DNA from: an uncultured Christensenella sp.
Lineage (GTDB): Bacteria; Bacillota; Clostridia; Christensenellales; Borkfalkiaceae
DNA: 10,788 nucleotides
Direction of reading: 5' to 3'
Assembly (NCBI GenBank): GCA_910578655.1
Contig: CAJTQE010000010.1
Location: 1-10,788 of the forward strand
A model generated the notes under the pieces. That model did no database searches and was not told where the DNA came from. It was given only the letters and a program-made list of their open reading frames with translations. Each line of letters begins with the position of its first letter. Positions within the stretch are counted from its first letter, which is position 1. Below, one piece after another: positions 1-5,735 of this stretch. The translations under genes were made by a program, and so were the position numbers.

Positions 1-96
1 CATTGTCATTCCAAAATGCAGGCACACAGAGTTTGCGGAAACTGCGGTTATTATGATAAGGTCGAAGTGGTTTCTAAGGACGAAAAGAAAGACTAA
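1..96 (+). CDS. rpmF: Ribosomal protein L32 (bL32), C-terminal fragment
   Basis: This is the 3' end of a gene whose start lies outside the window; 31 codons and a TAA stop are visible. The translated end reads HCHSKMQAHRVCGNCGYY and continues to a lysine-rich tail. This is the second half of the L32 zinc ribbon: a Cys-His, then a CxxC pair (residues 12 and 15 of the fragment) followed by GYY, matching the family's C-x2-C ... HRVC-x2-C-GYY pattern. L32 is a small protein of the large ribosomal subunit, and this version belongs to the zinc-binding (C+) class. The tail after GYY (about 14 residues, rich in K, D and E) ends normally. The next gene, asnS, starts 57 bases downstream beyond a stem-loop. 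Confidence 0.9.
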   Translation, partial: HCHSKMQAHRVCGNCGYYDKVEVVSKDEKKD

Positions 97-107
97 ACAT
101 TTATGTG

Positions 108-140
108 AATGGGCTGCCTGTGGCAGTCCATTACTTTTAA
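108..140 (+). terminator. Stem-loop between rpmF and asnS, possible weak terminator or attenuator
   Basis: An 11-bp stem pairs AATGGGCTGCC (108-118) with GGCAGTCCATT (122-132) across a 3-base loop, with one G-U pair. It is followed by ACTTTTAA, a poor U-tract, so termination is probably partial at best. It ends 21 bases before the asnS start and just ahead of its ribosome binding site. It could therefore act as a weak rpmF terminator, an mRNA 3'-end stabiliser or a processing site. I found no convincing promoter for asnS after it, which argues that some readthrough from rpmF is needed. Confidence 0.45.
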
Positions 141-153
141 TAGGAGAAGTAAA

Positions 154-1530
154 ATGCAGCATACCGATATAAGATTATTATTTAAAAACGGTGAAGAATA
201 TGTTGGCAAACAGGTTACCGTTTGCGGTTGGGTCAGAACGTGGCGCGACTCGAAAAGTATCGCGTTTATTGAGCTTAACGACGGTACCGCGCTTAAAAAT
301 TTGCAACTCGTAATTGAAAAAAGTAGCGTTTCAGACGAAGCGGTTAAACCTGCGCTTGTGGTAGGGGCTGCGCTTAAAGTAGACGGTAAATTTATTTCGT
401 CCGAGAGAAACGGTTACGAGATGTCGGTTCGTTCGATAGAAGTTTTCGGTGGGTGTCCCAACGATTATCCTTTGCAGAAAAAACATCATACATTGGAGTT
501 TTTGAGGACTATTCCCCATTTAAGACCTCGCACTAGATTTTTCGAGGCGGTGTTTGCTGTAAGGAGCGCGCTTGCTTTCGCTATCCATAAATATTTTAAC
601 GGACACGGATACAAATACGTACACACCCCGATTATTACAGGCAGCGATTGCGAGGGCGCCGGAGAGATGTTTCGCGTGACAACGCACGGCTGGAATAGTG
701 AATACAAGACCGAACAGGAGTATTTTGCCGCCGATTTTTTCGGTGCGAAGGCAGGTCTTACAGTTTCAGGTCAGCTTGAAGGCGAATGTGCCGCTATGGG
801 GTTAGGCAAAATTTATACTTTCGGGCCGACTTTCCGTGCGGAACACAGTAATACAACCCGACACGCGGCGGAGTTTTGGCAGATTGAACCCGAAGTATGT
901 TTTTGCGACTTGCATGATATAATTGAAATTGCCGAGGACTTTATTAAATATATAATTAAAGACGTTATGGAATCTTGTCCGGAAGAGCTTGCATTCTTTG
1001 ATGAAAGAATTGAAAAAGGGCTTTTGGCTAAACTTAAAAGCGTAGTTGAAAGTGATTTCGGTAAGATAACTTATACGGAAGCTGTCGATGTTCTTAAAAA
1101 ATCCGGTAAAGAATTTAAGTATCCCGTGGAGTGGGGTAGTGATTTGCAGACAGAGCACGAAAGATATTTAACCGAAGAATATTTTAAAAAACCGTTATTT
1201 GTAACCAATTATCCTGCCGATATCAAGGCTTTTTATATGAAGCAAAATCCGGACGGCAAGACGGTGGCGGCAACCGATTTGCTAGTTCCGGGAATCGGTG
1301 AAATAATAGGTTGCAGTGAGCGTGAGGGCGATTTGGATAAATTAAAATCTGCAATGTTAAAACGTAATATGCCGCTTGAAAGCTATACTGAATATCTTGA
1401 TACGCGTAAATACGGTTCGGTTCCGCATAGCGGATTTGGGTTGGGTTTCGAGCGTATTATTATGTATGTTACCGGTGTTCAGAATATAAGAGATACCCTT
1501 CTTTATCCTCGTACGGTGGGCGGTTTATAA
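154..1530 (+). CDS. asnS: Asparaginyl-tRNA synthetase (AsnRS)
   Basis: This cytoplasmic class IIb aminoacyl-tRNA synthetase charges tRNA-Asn with asparagine using ATP. With the start used here it is 458 residues, the normal bacterial AsnRS length. The N-terminal OB-fold anticodon-binding domain spans about residues 15-100 (VTVCGWVRTWRDSK, then AFIELNDGT). The catalytic domain follows: TPIITGSDCEGAGEMF near 158-173, class II motif 2 around FGPTFRAEHS (223-232, Arg228) and motif 3 GFGLGFERII (427-436). The absence of an Asp-specific insertion and the HTPIIT...GAGEMF signature favour AsnRS over AspRS. The ATG at 154 is chosen because AGGAG lies at 142-146, 7 bases upstream; the in-frame ATG at 109 lies inside the upstream stem-loop and would add an atypical 15-residue extension. 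The stop codon abuts the next gene, so the two are almost certainly cotranscribed. Confidence 0.96.
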   Translation: MQHTDIRLLFKNGEEYVGKQVTVCGWVRTWRDSKSIAFIELNDGTALKNLQLVIEKSSVSDEAVKPALVVGAALKVDGKFISSERNGYEMSVRSIEVFGGCPNDYPLQKKHHTLEFLRTIPHLRPRTRFFEAVFAVRSALAFAIHKYFNGHGYKYVHTPIITGSDCEGAGEMFRVTTHGWNSEYKTEQEYFAADFFGAKAGLTVSGQLEGECAAMGLGKIYTFGPTFRAEHSNTTRHAAEFWQIEPEVCFCDLHDIIEIAEDFIKYIIKDVMESCPEELAFFDERIEKGLLAKLKSVVESDFGKITYTEAVDVLKKSGKEFKYPVEWGSDLQTEHERYLTEEYFKKPLFVTNYPADIKAFYMKQNPDGKTVAATDLLVPGIGEIIGCSEREGDLDKLKSAMLKRNMPLESYTEYLDTRKYGSVPHSGFGLGFERIIMYVTGVQNIRDTLLYPRTVGGL

Positions 1531-2547
1531 TTGAAAAACAGAATTTGCGTAATATTTACAGGCGGAACTATAGGTTCTTTCGTCAATGACGGTGTGGTTG
1601 ACCTAAACAGCGAAACAAGCAGTTTGCTTATTGCAAAGTATCGAGAACGATTTGGCGGTGCAATCGAGTTTGACGTACTTCATCCGCTTAATATTTTAAG
1701 TGAAAATATGCAGCCGGGCGACCTTGAAATAATGGCGAATTGTATTCGTACCGTTGATAAATCGAGATACGACGGCATAATTTTAACGCACGGAACAGAC
1801 ACGCTTTGCTTTACGGCAAACTATTTTTCGCAGATTTTTTGCGATATAAAAATACCGCTTGTGCTTGTTTCTGCGCTCTATCCCATAGATGACGAGAGAA
1901 GCAGAGGCGTAGAAAATTTTGCAGGCGCAATTACTTTTATAGAAAGCGTTGATTACGGTGGTGTGTTTGTAAGTTTTGAAAATCATTCCGAGAACTGTAA
2001 AATTCATTTGGGTAGCCGTTTAATTGCCGCAACACAGTGGCGCGGTGAATATGAAAGTATTTTAAACGTACCTTACGGTGAAATCCGCGGTTGGCGGTTC
2101 GTTTATAATGAAAATCAGCATAATCCGACGCCGTCGGAATTGCGCCGTCCGCGCACGGCTTGCGATGCGCAGAAACTGTGTACCGATATGGTAACTATAC
2201 AGGCTCATTCGCTTCTTAATTTTGATTATTATCGGTTTAACGAGATCAAGCCGAAAGCTGTAATGGTACAGCTTTATCACAGCGGAACAGTTTGTACGGA
2301 AGGAGACGAGGCTAATTTTAAAAATTTTCTTGCTTACTGTAAGGGGCTCGGCATAGAAGTCGTTATTGCTACGGTTGACAGTAAGGCGCGTGTATACGGC
2401 AGTGCGGTCGGCCTTCAAAATATGTGTACAGTGGCGTACGACATAAGTTTTGAAATGGCTACGGTTAAAGCGCTTTTGGCTCTCGGTTCAGGTAAAAGCA
2501 TAAAAAGCGAACTCGATAAAAATTATTTTTTTGAAAAATTGCATTAA
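1531..2547 (+). CDS. Asparaginase-fold protein (type I L-asparaginase homologue), active site incomplete
   Basis: This 338-residue protein has no signal peptide and matches cytoplasmic type I asparaginase in length and layout. Such enzymes hydrolyse asparagine to aspartate and ammonia. The first family motif, TGGTIG, is at 10-15 (nucleophile Thr13) and the second, LTHGTDT, at 85-91 (Thr89, Asp90). The C-terminal small domain follows the family's order (MVQLYHSGT near 245, then YDISFEMATVKALLAL near 305-320). However, the segment corresponding to RGNRTTK reads LGSRLIA (160-166), putting Ala166 where the catalytic Lys belongs, and the usual Tyr after TGGTIG also appears absent. Activity is therefore doubtful. 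The start is TTG at 1531, directly after the asnS TAA and in the same frame; no later start keeps the TGGTIG motif. GGTGGG at 1515-1520 is the only Shine-Dalgarno-like run, so translation probably depends on coupling to asnS. Confidence 0.85.
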   Translation: MKNRICVIFTGGTIGSFVNDGVVDLNSETSSLLIAKYRERFGGAIEFDVLHPLNILSENMQPGDLEIMANCIRTVDKSRYDGIILTHGTDTLCFTANYFSQIFCDIKIPLVLVSALYPIDDERSRGVENFAGAITFIESVDYGGVFVSFENHSENCKIHLGSRLIAATQWRGEYESILNVPYGEIRGWRFVYNENQHNPTPSELRRPRTACDAQKLCTDMVTIQAHSLLNFDYYRFNEIKPKAVMVQLYHSGTVCTEGDEANFKNFLAYCKGLGIEVVIATVDSKARVYGSAVGLQNMCTVAYDISFEMATVKALLALGSGKSIKSELDKNYFFEKLH

Positions 2548-2577
2548 AAGCTTCGAGAATTTTTCGAAGCTTTTTTT
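2546..2577 (+). terminator. Intrinsic terminator after the asparaginase homologue
   Basis: AAAAGCTTCGA (2546-2556) pairs perfectly with TCGAAGCTTTT (2564-2574) around a 7-base loop, and the T run continues to 2577. It overlaps the stop codon of the asparaginase gene and ends the asnS unit. Its T-tract runs into the left arm of the inverted repeat that overlaps the copA promoter. Confidence 0.9.
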
Positions 2578-2605
2578 AATTCCTATTGACAATATAGGAA
2601 TTAAA
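2575..2605. promoter_or_regulatory. Inverted repeat over the copA -35 box, candidate operator
   Basis: TTTAATTCCTAT (2575-2586) and ATAGGAATTAAA (2594-2605) form a perfect 12-bp inverted repeat with a 7-base centre, TGACAAT. The -35 hexamer lies at the centre of the dyad, so a protein bound here would block RNA polymerase. It is not a CopY box (TACANNTGTA) and lacks the G-rich CsoR pattern. The linked ArsR-type repressor is the natural candidate ligand, by inference. The centre and right arm share the 10-mer TGACAATATA (2587-2596) with the dyad ahead of arsR. Confidence 0.6.
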
Positions 2606-2614
2606 TGCTATACT
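2586..2614 (+). promoter_or_regulatory. Sigma-A-type promoter of copA
   Basis: The -35 box TTGACA (2586-2591) matches consensus exactly, the spacer is 17 bp and the -10 box TATACT (2609-2614) matches 5 of 6. The expected transcription start is 2621-2622, on the copA ATG at 2622, which predicts a leaderless or near-leaderless mRNA. Confidence 0.88.
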
Positions 2615-2621
2615 TATGACT

Positions 2622-5066
2622 ATGGAAAAAAGATATTCGGTTACGGGAATGACTTGTTCGGCTTGTTCATCGGGAATAGAGAAGAACGTAGGTAAGTTAG
2701 ACGGCGTTACCTCTTGCGAAGTCAGCTTAATGTCAAAAAGTATGCGCGTAGAATTTGACGAAAACTCTGTTTCGGAAGAAGAGATATTTGCTGCGGTAAA
2801 GTCTTTGGGGTACGGAGTATTTAATGAAGGCGAGGAATCCAAGAAAAGGGGCAGGTTGCAAGATAGACAGCTTTTTATAAGGTTTATCATATCCGTATGC
2901 ATATTAATTCCGCTTATGTATGTTTCTATGGGGCATATGTTCGGTGCGCCTATACCGTTTTTTATCGATCCACATGATGGCAACAGTAAGTGGTTTGCTT
3001 TATATCAGTTAATTTTAGCTGCGGCTATAATAGGAGTTAATTACGTATTTTTTAAAAACGGCGCTGTTGCCGTATTCAAAAAAGTCCCCAATATGGATAC
3101 ACTTGTGGCGTTGGGGTCCGGTGTTTCGTTTATTTATTCTACCGTTCTTACCGTGTTGATATTTACCGGTAAAGAAGATTATGCAATGCAGTTGCATTTT
3201 GAGTCCGCCGCGTCAATTTTAACGCTCGTTACCATCGGTAAATGGCTTGAAGAAAAATCCAAGGCAAAGACGGGCGGAGAAATTGATAAACTATTAAAAC
3301 TTGCTCCGGATACTGTAACTATTGAAGTTGATGGCGCGCAAAGAAAAATATCTATAAAAGACGTAAAAGTCGGTGACGTGATCATTGTTAAGCAGGGAGA
3401 ATATGTTCCTGTTGACGGTAGAATTATCGAAGGCAGTTCGTTCATCGATAAATGCGCTATAACGGGTGAAAGTTTACCTGTTGAAGTTTCGGTGGGGGAC
3501 GAAGTAACGTCAGCGGTAATAGTAAAAAGCGGTTTGATTAAGATGTGCGCGGAACGCGTCGGCGAACAGACTACGTTATCTAAAATAATTAAAATGGTGC
3601 GTGAAGCGGGGTCAAGCAAGGCTCCGATACAAAAATTTGCGGATAAAGTTGCAGGAATATTTGTGCCGGCAGTAACCGTAATTTCTGTACTGACTTTTAT
3701 AATTTGGTTGATTATAGACGGTGGATTTAATGCGGCTCACAGTGCAACTTATGCACTAAACGTTCTCGTTGTATCTTGCCCGTGCGCGCTTGGGCTTGCT
3801 ACGCCTGTTGCAATTATGACTGCGGCGGGGAAAGGTGCGTCGCTTGGCATATTGTATAAAGATGCTGAAAGTTTGCAAAAGCTTTGTCAAGTTAATACTG
3901 TTTTACTTGATAAGACTGCAACGCTCACGGAGGGTAAACCTAAGGTTACCGACGTTTTGACTTTCGGTTGTGACAGAGAAGAAATCTTAAAAATTGCCTG
4001 CGGCATTGAAAAAAATTCTAATCATCCGCTTGCAAAATGTATAGTAGAGTATGTCGGTAACGGCTATGAAGTTGAAGATTTTGAATATACGGTTGGTCAG
4101 GGTGCAAGCGCTTTTTACTGCGATAAAAAGTGGTTTCTGGGTAATGCTAAACTTATAAATGGAATAGAAATAGAAAGAGAAGTTGAAAGGGCTGTGGGTG
4201 AACTTTCTGCACAGGGTAAAACTGTGTTATTTATGGCAAATTCCGAAAAAGTATGCGCATTGATAGCGGTTGCCGATACTGTCAAAAGTGGGAGTAAACA
4301 GGCTATAGAACTGTTAAAAGCGCGTAATATGCGCGTTGCAATGCTTACGGGGGATGAGCAAAGGACTGCGGAAACTGTTGCAACAGGTCTTGGCATAGAC
4401 GAGTTTTTGGCGGAAGTTATGCCAGAAGATAAATTAAATGCGGTGATGAATGTTCAGTCTGTCGGTGGCTGCGTTGCAATGGTAGGCGACGGTATCAACG
4501 ATTCGCCCGCATTAAAGCAGGCGGATATAGGTATCGCAATGGGCAGCGGAACGGACGTTGCTATCGATAGCGCAGGCGTCGTGCTTGTCAGCGAAGATTT
4601 GCGCACGCTTGACACTGTAATAGGTTTAAGTAAAGCTACGGTCAGAAATATTAAAGAAAACTTATTTTGGGCGTTTTTTTACAACGTAGTAATGATACCT
4701 GTCGCGGCGGGAGTTTTTTCCGGATTGAATTTCACATTTAATCCTATGATAGCTGCGCTGTGTATGAGTTTAAGTTCGCTTTTTGTCGTTGGTAATGCGC
4801 TCAGATTACTTTTATACAAAAATAAAAATATTTTAAAGGAAGATAAAGATATGAAAAAAATAATTACTATTGACGGTATGTGCTGTGAACACTGTGCAAA
4901 ACGTGTTGAAAAAGCTTTAAGTGCGGTAACTAACGTCATTTCTGCTGACGTCAAATTGAAGAAAAAAATTGCGATAATAAGAAGTCGGGAAGAAGTTAGC
5001 GATGATGAAATTAAGCTTACGGTAACTGATGCAGGTTATACCGTTGTTTCAATTGAGAATAAATGA
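2622..5066 (+). CDS. copA: Cu(I)-exporting P1B-1-type ATPase with fused C-terminal CopZ-like domain
   Basis: This inner-membrane pump couples ATP hydrolysis to copper(I) export. Its 814 residues begin with an HMA domain, GMTCSAC (Cys12, Cys15), followed by several hydrophobic helices (about 86-182), the actuator loop TGES (281-284), the metal-site helix SCPCALGLATP (385-395), phosphorylated Asp430, the nucleotide domain with HP (468-469), then TGD (576-578) and GDGIND (622-627). Cu(I) specificity is indicated by CPC, by YN in helix 7 (687-688) and by MSLSS plus N-A-L-R-L in helix 8 (715-729). Two oddities are visible. The phosphorylation motif reads DKTAT, not DKTGT. After the last helix a second HMA domain, GMCCEHC (752-758), is fused at the C-terminus and has its own apparent start site at residue 744. 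The ATG at 2622 is preferred to the in-frame ATG at 2616, which lies upstream of the predicted transcription start. An arsR-type regulator follows. Confidence 0.95.
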   Translation: MEKRYSVTGMTCSACSSGIEKNVGKLDGVTSCEVSLMSKSMRVEFDENSVSEEEIFAAVKSLGYGVFNEGEESKKRGRLQDRQLFIRFIISVCILIPLMYVSMGHMFGAPIPFFIDPHDGNSKWFALYQLILAAAIIGVNYVFFKNGAVAVFKKVPNMDTLVALGSGVSFIYSTVLTVLIFTGKEDYAMQLHFESAASILTLVTIGKWLEEKSKAKTGGEIDKLLKLAPDTVTIEVDGAQRKISIKDVKVGDVIIVKQGEYVPVDGRIIEGSSFIDKCAITGESLPVEVSVGDEVTSAVIVKSGLIKMCAERVGEQTTLSKIIKMVREAGSSKAPIQKFADKVAGIFVPAVTVISVLTFIIWLIIDGGFNAAHSATYALNVLVVSCPCALGLATPVAIMTAAGKGASLGILYKDAESLQKLCQVNTVLLDKTATLTEGKPKVTDVLTFGCDREEILKIACGIEKNSNHPLAKCIVEYVGNGYEVEDFEYTVGQGASAFYCDKKWFLGNAKLINGIEIEREVERAVGELSAQGKTVLFMANSEKVCALIAVADTVKSGSKQAIELLKARNMRVAMLTGDEQRTAETVATGLGIDEFLAEVMPEDKLNAVMNVQSVGGCVAMVGDGINDSPALKQADIGIAMGSGTDVAIDSAGVVLVSEDLRTLDTVIGLSKATVRNIKENLFWAFFYNVVMIPVAAGVFSGLNFTFNPMIAALCMSLSSLFVVGNALRLLLYKNKNILKEDKDMKKIITIDGMCCEHCAKRVEKALSAVTNVISADVKLKKKIAIIRSREEVSDDEIKLTVTDAGYTVVSIENK
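4835..4853 (+). promoter_or_regulatory. Internal ribosome binding site and ATG within copA
   Basis: AAAGGAAG at 4835-4842 lies about 10 bases before an in-frame ATG (4851) followed by AAA AAA ATA. This looks like an ordinary gene start. It sits exactly at the junction between the pump's last helix with its short linker and the C-terminal HMA domain. Neither copA at 2622 nor uvrC has such a Shine-Dalgarno site. Confidence 0.55.
4851..5066 (+). other. CopZ-like copper chaperone domain, possibly also made as a separate 71-residue protein
   Basis: Read from the internal ATG, this segment encodes 71 residues beginning MKKIITIDGMCCEHCAK, a single HMA domain with a CxxC copper site and the beta-alpha-beta-beta-alpha-beta pattern of CopZ. 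About 70 residues is the usual size of free CopZ. CopZ is a cytoplasmic chaperone that hands Cu(I) to CopA and to copper-sensing repressors. The reading frame is the same as copA and no stop codon separates them, so the domain is certainly made as the pump's tail; separate production is an inference from the internal Shine-Dalgarno. The likely history is loss of the copA stop codon in a copA-copZ pair. Confidence 0.5.
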
Positions 5067-5082
5067 CAAATTTACATTATTT

Positions 5083-5099
5083 GTGACAATATATGTCAC
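5083..5099. promoter_or_regulatory. Inverted repeat upstream of arsR, candidate operator
   Basis: GTGACA (5083-5088) and TGTCAC (5094-5099) form a 6-bp inverted repeat around ATATA, ending 9 bases before the arsR -35 box. AT-rich dyads of this form near the promoter are typical targets of ArsR/SmtB repressors, so autoregulation is likely by inference. It shares TGACAATATA with the copA promoter. A further small dyad, ACAAAT (5066-5071) with ATTTGT (5079-5084), lies just upstream. Confidence 0.5.
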
Positions 5100-5108
5100 T
5101 GTAACGTT

Positions 5109-5137
5109 TTGACATATTACCATATAAAGCCTATAAT
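5109..5137 (+). promoter_or_regulatory. Consensus sigma-A promoter of arsR
   Basis: TTGACA (5109-5114), a 17-bp spacer and TATAAT (5132-5137) match the consensus at every position. Transcription should start near 5144, giving a leader of about 25 bases with a Shine-Dalgarno site. Such a strong promoter next to a dyad suggests control by repression. Confidence 0.92.
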
Positions 5138-5168
5138 TTTAGTATATTTAAAATTTCCAGAGGTAAGT

Positions 5169-5507
5169 ATGGCTGATACTATGTTATTAGACAGACGCAC
5201 AAAAGATTTGGTCAAAGAATATGTTCCCGACGGTGACGTTCTTGACAGTATAGTTTGCTTTTTTTCGATTTTTGCAGACCCGACGCGCGTTAAAATGTTA
5301 TCTGCACTTGCAATTTCGGAAATGTGTGTTACCGATTTATCGCGCGTTTTAGAGATAAATCAGACGACTATTTCGCATCAATTAAGACTTTTGAAAAATC
5401 TCGGAATAGTTAAAAGTGACAGACAGGGTAAAATAATTTTTTATAGTCTTGTAAACGATACGGTTAACGACGTTATGTTAAAAGGTGTAGAATTTTTGGG
5501 TTGTTGA
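5169..5507 (+). CDS. ArsR/SmtB-family metal-sensing transcriptional repressor
   Basis: This 112-residue winged-helix DNA-binding protein of the ArsR/SmtB family is expected to leave its operator when it binds metal. FADPTRVKMLSAL (35-47) and EMCVTDLSRVLEINQTTISHQ (51-71) are family hallmarks, with the recognition helix near TTISHQLRLLKN and the wing near DRQGKIIFYSL (84-94). Position 53 keeps one Cys of the ELCVCDL alpha-3 metal motif; the second is Thr. The alpha-5 site with its two His residues is not present. The remaining thiols are Cys30 and the C-terminal Cys112, so the ligand set is unusual. The location after copA suggests Cu(I) sensing, but this is inference. The ATG at 5169 is chosen because AGAGG (5159-5163) precedes it by 5 bases; a TTG start at 5109 is impossible since that TTG is the -35 box. 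Confidence 0.9.
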   Translation: MADTMLLDRRTKDLVKEYVPDGDVLDSIVCFFSIFADPTRVKMLSALAISEMCVTDLSRVLEINQTTISHQLRLLKNLGIVKSDRQGKIIFYSLVNDTVNDVMLKGVEFLGC

Positions 5508-5509
5508 TA

Positions 5510-5541
5510 AAAAAGCGGAGCTGATAAACTCCGCTTTTTAT
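5510..5541 (+). terminator. Intrinsic terminator of arsR
   Basis: AAAAAGCGGAG (5510-5520) pairs with CTCCGCTTTTT (5529-5539) around an 8-base loop, followed by further T residues. It starts 3 bases after the arsR stop and separates the metal module from uvrC. The A-run on the other side means it could also work on the opposite strand. Confidence 0.92.
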
Positions 5542-5549
5542 TTTGCCTG

Positions 5550-5577
5550 TTGGTTTTTGTAGTTAGTGTACTATAAC
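5550..5577 (+). promoter_or_regulatory. Possible upstream promoter in the arsR-uvrC gap
   Basis: TTGGTT (5550-5555), a 16-bp spacer and TATAAC (5572-5577) form a mediocre promoter candidate; the -10 is 5 of 6 but the -35 only 3 of 6. If used, transcription would start near 5584 and give uvrC a leader of about 158 bases containing the G8 tract and stem-loop described next. Confidence 0.25.
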
Positions 5578-5610
5578 AAAAATGAGCCATTAAGGCGGAT
5601 TAATTCATAT

Positions 5611-5652
5611 GGGGGGGGCAACGGACAGTACAGAAAAGTTTTCTGCCGTTGC
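5611..5652 (+). other. G8 tract and stem-loop in the arsR-uvrC intergenic region
   Basis: A run of eight G (5611-5618) leads into a long hairpin. GCAACGG (5618-5624) pairs with CCGTTGC (5646-5652), and inside it CAGAAAA-G-TTTTCTG (5631-5645) is itself a palindrome, leaving ACAGTA (5625-5630) as a bulge. An alternative fold pairs CAG (5626-5628) with CTG (5643-5645). No T-tract follows, so it is not a terminator. I recognise no known riboswitch or small RNA. ATATGGGG recurs at 5673-5680, where it continues AGGG. The rest of the gap, 5542-5706, holds nothing I can assign. Confidence 0.45.
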
Positions 5653-5706
5653 TATTGACGACAAAATTTTATATATGGGGAGGGTGTCTATTTTGCCATC
5701 TTTTTA

Positions 5707-5735
5707 TTGCAAAAAACTTGTAAATATGTTATACT
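5707..5735 (+). promoter_or_regulatory. Extended -10 promoter of uvrC
   Basis: TTGCAA (5707-5712, 4 of 6), a 17-bp spacer and TATACT (5730-5735) form the promoter, strengthened by a TG one base upstream of the -10 (5727-5728). Counting the last -10 base as position -7 puts the first transcribed base at 5742, the A of the uvrC ATG. Confidence 0.8.

Noticed and set aside
109..153. Upstream in-frame ATG for asnS at 109
   Set aside because: It lies in the stem-loop, has no Shine-Dalgarno and adds 15 residues unlike any AsnRS N-terminus. The ATG at 154 has AGGAG at good spacing.
2576..2983. Reverse-strand frame of 135 residues covering the copA promoter and N-terminus
   Set aside because: It is a shadow of copA with no family signature and no ribosome binding site.
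5072..5108. Possible terminator between copA and arsR
   Set aside because: The dyads here are short and AT-rich with no proper T-tract; they read better as operators. Readthrough from copA into arsR is likely possible.
5109..5168. TTG start at 5109 giving a 132-residue ArsR protein
   Set aside because: That TTG is the first half of a perfect -35 box whose -10 is at 5132-5137, so the region is promoter and leader, not coding.
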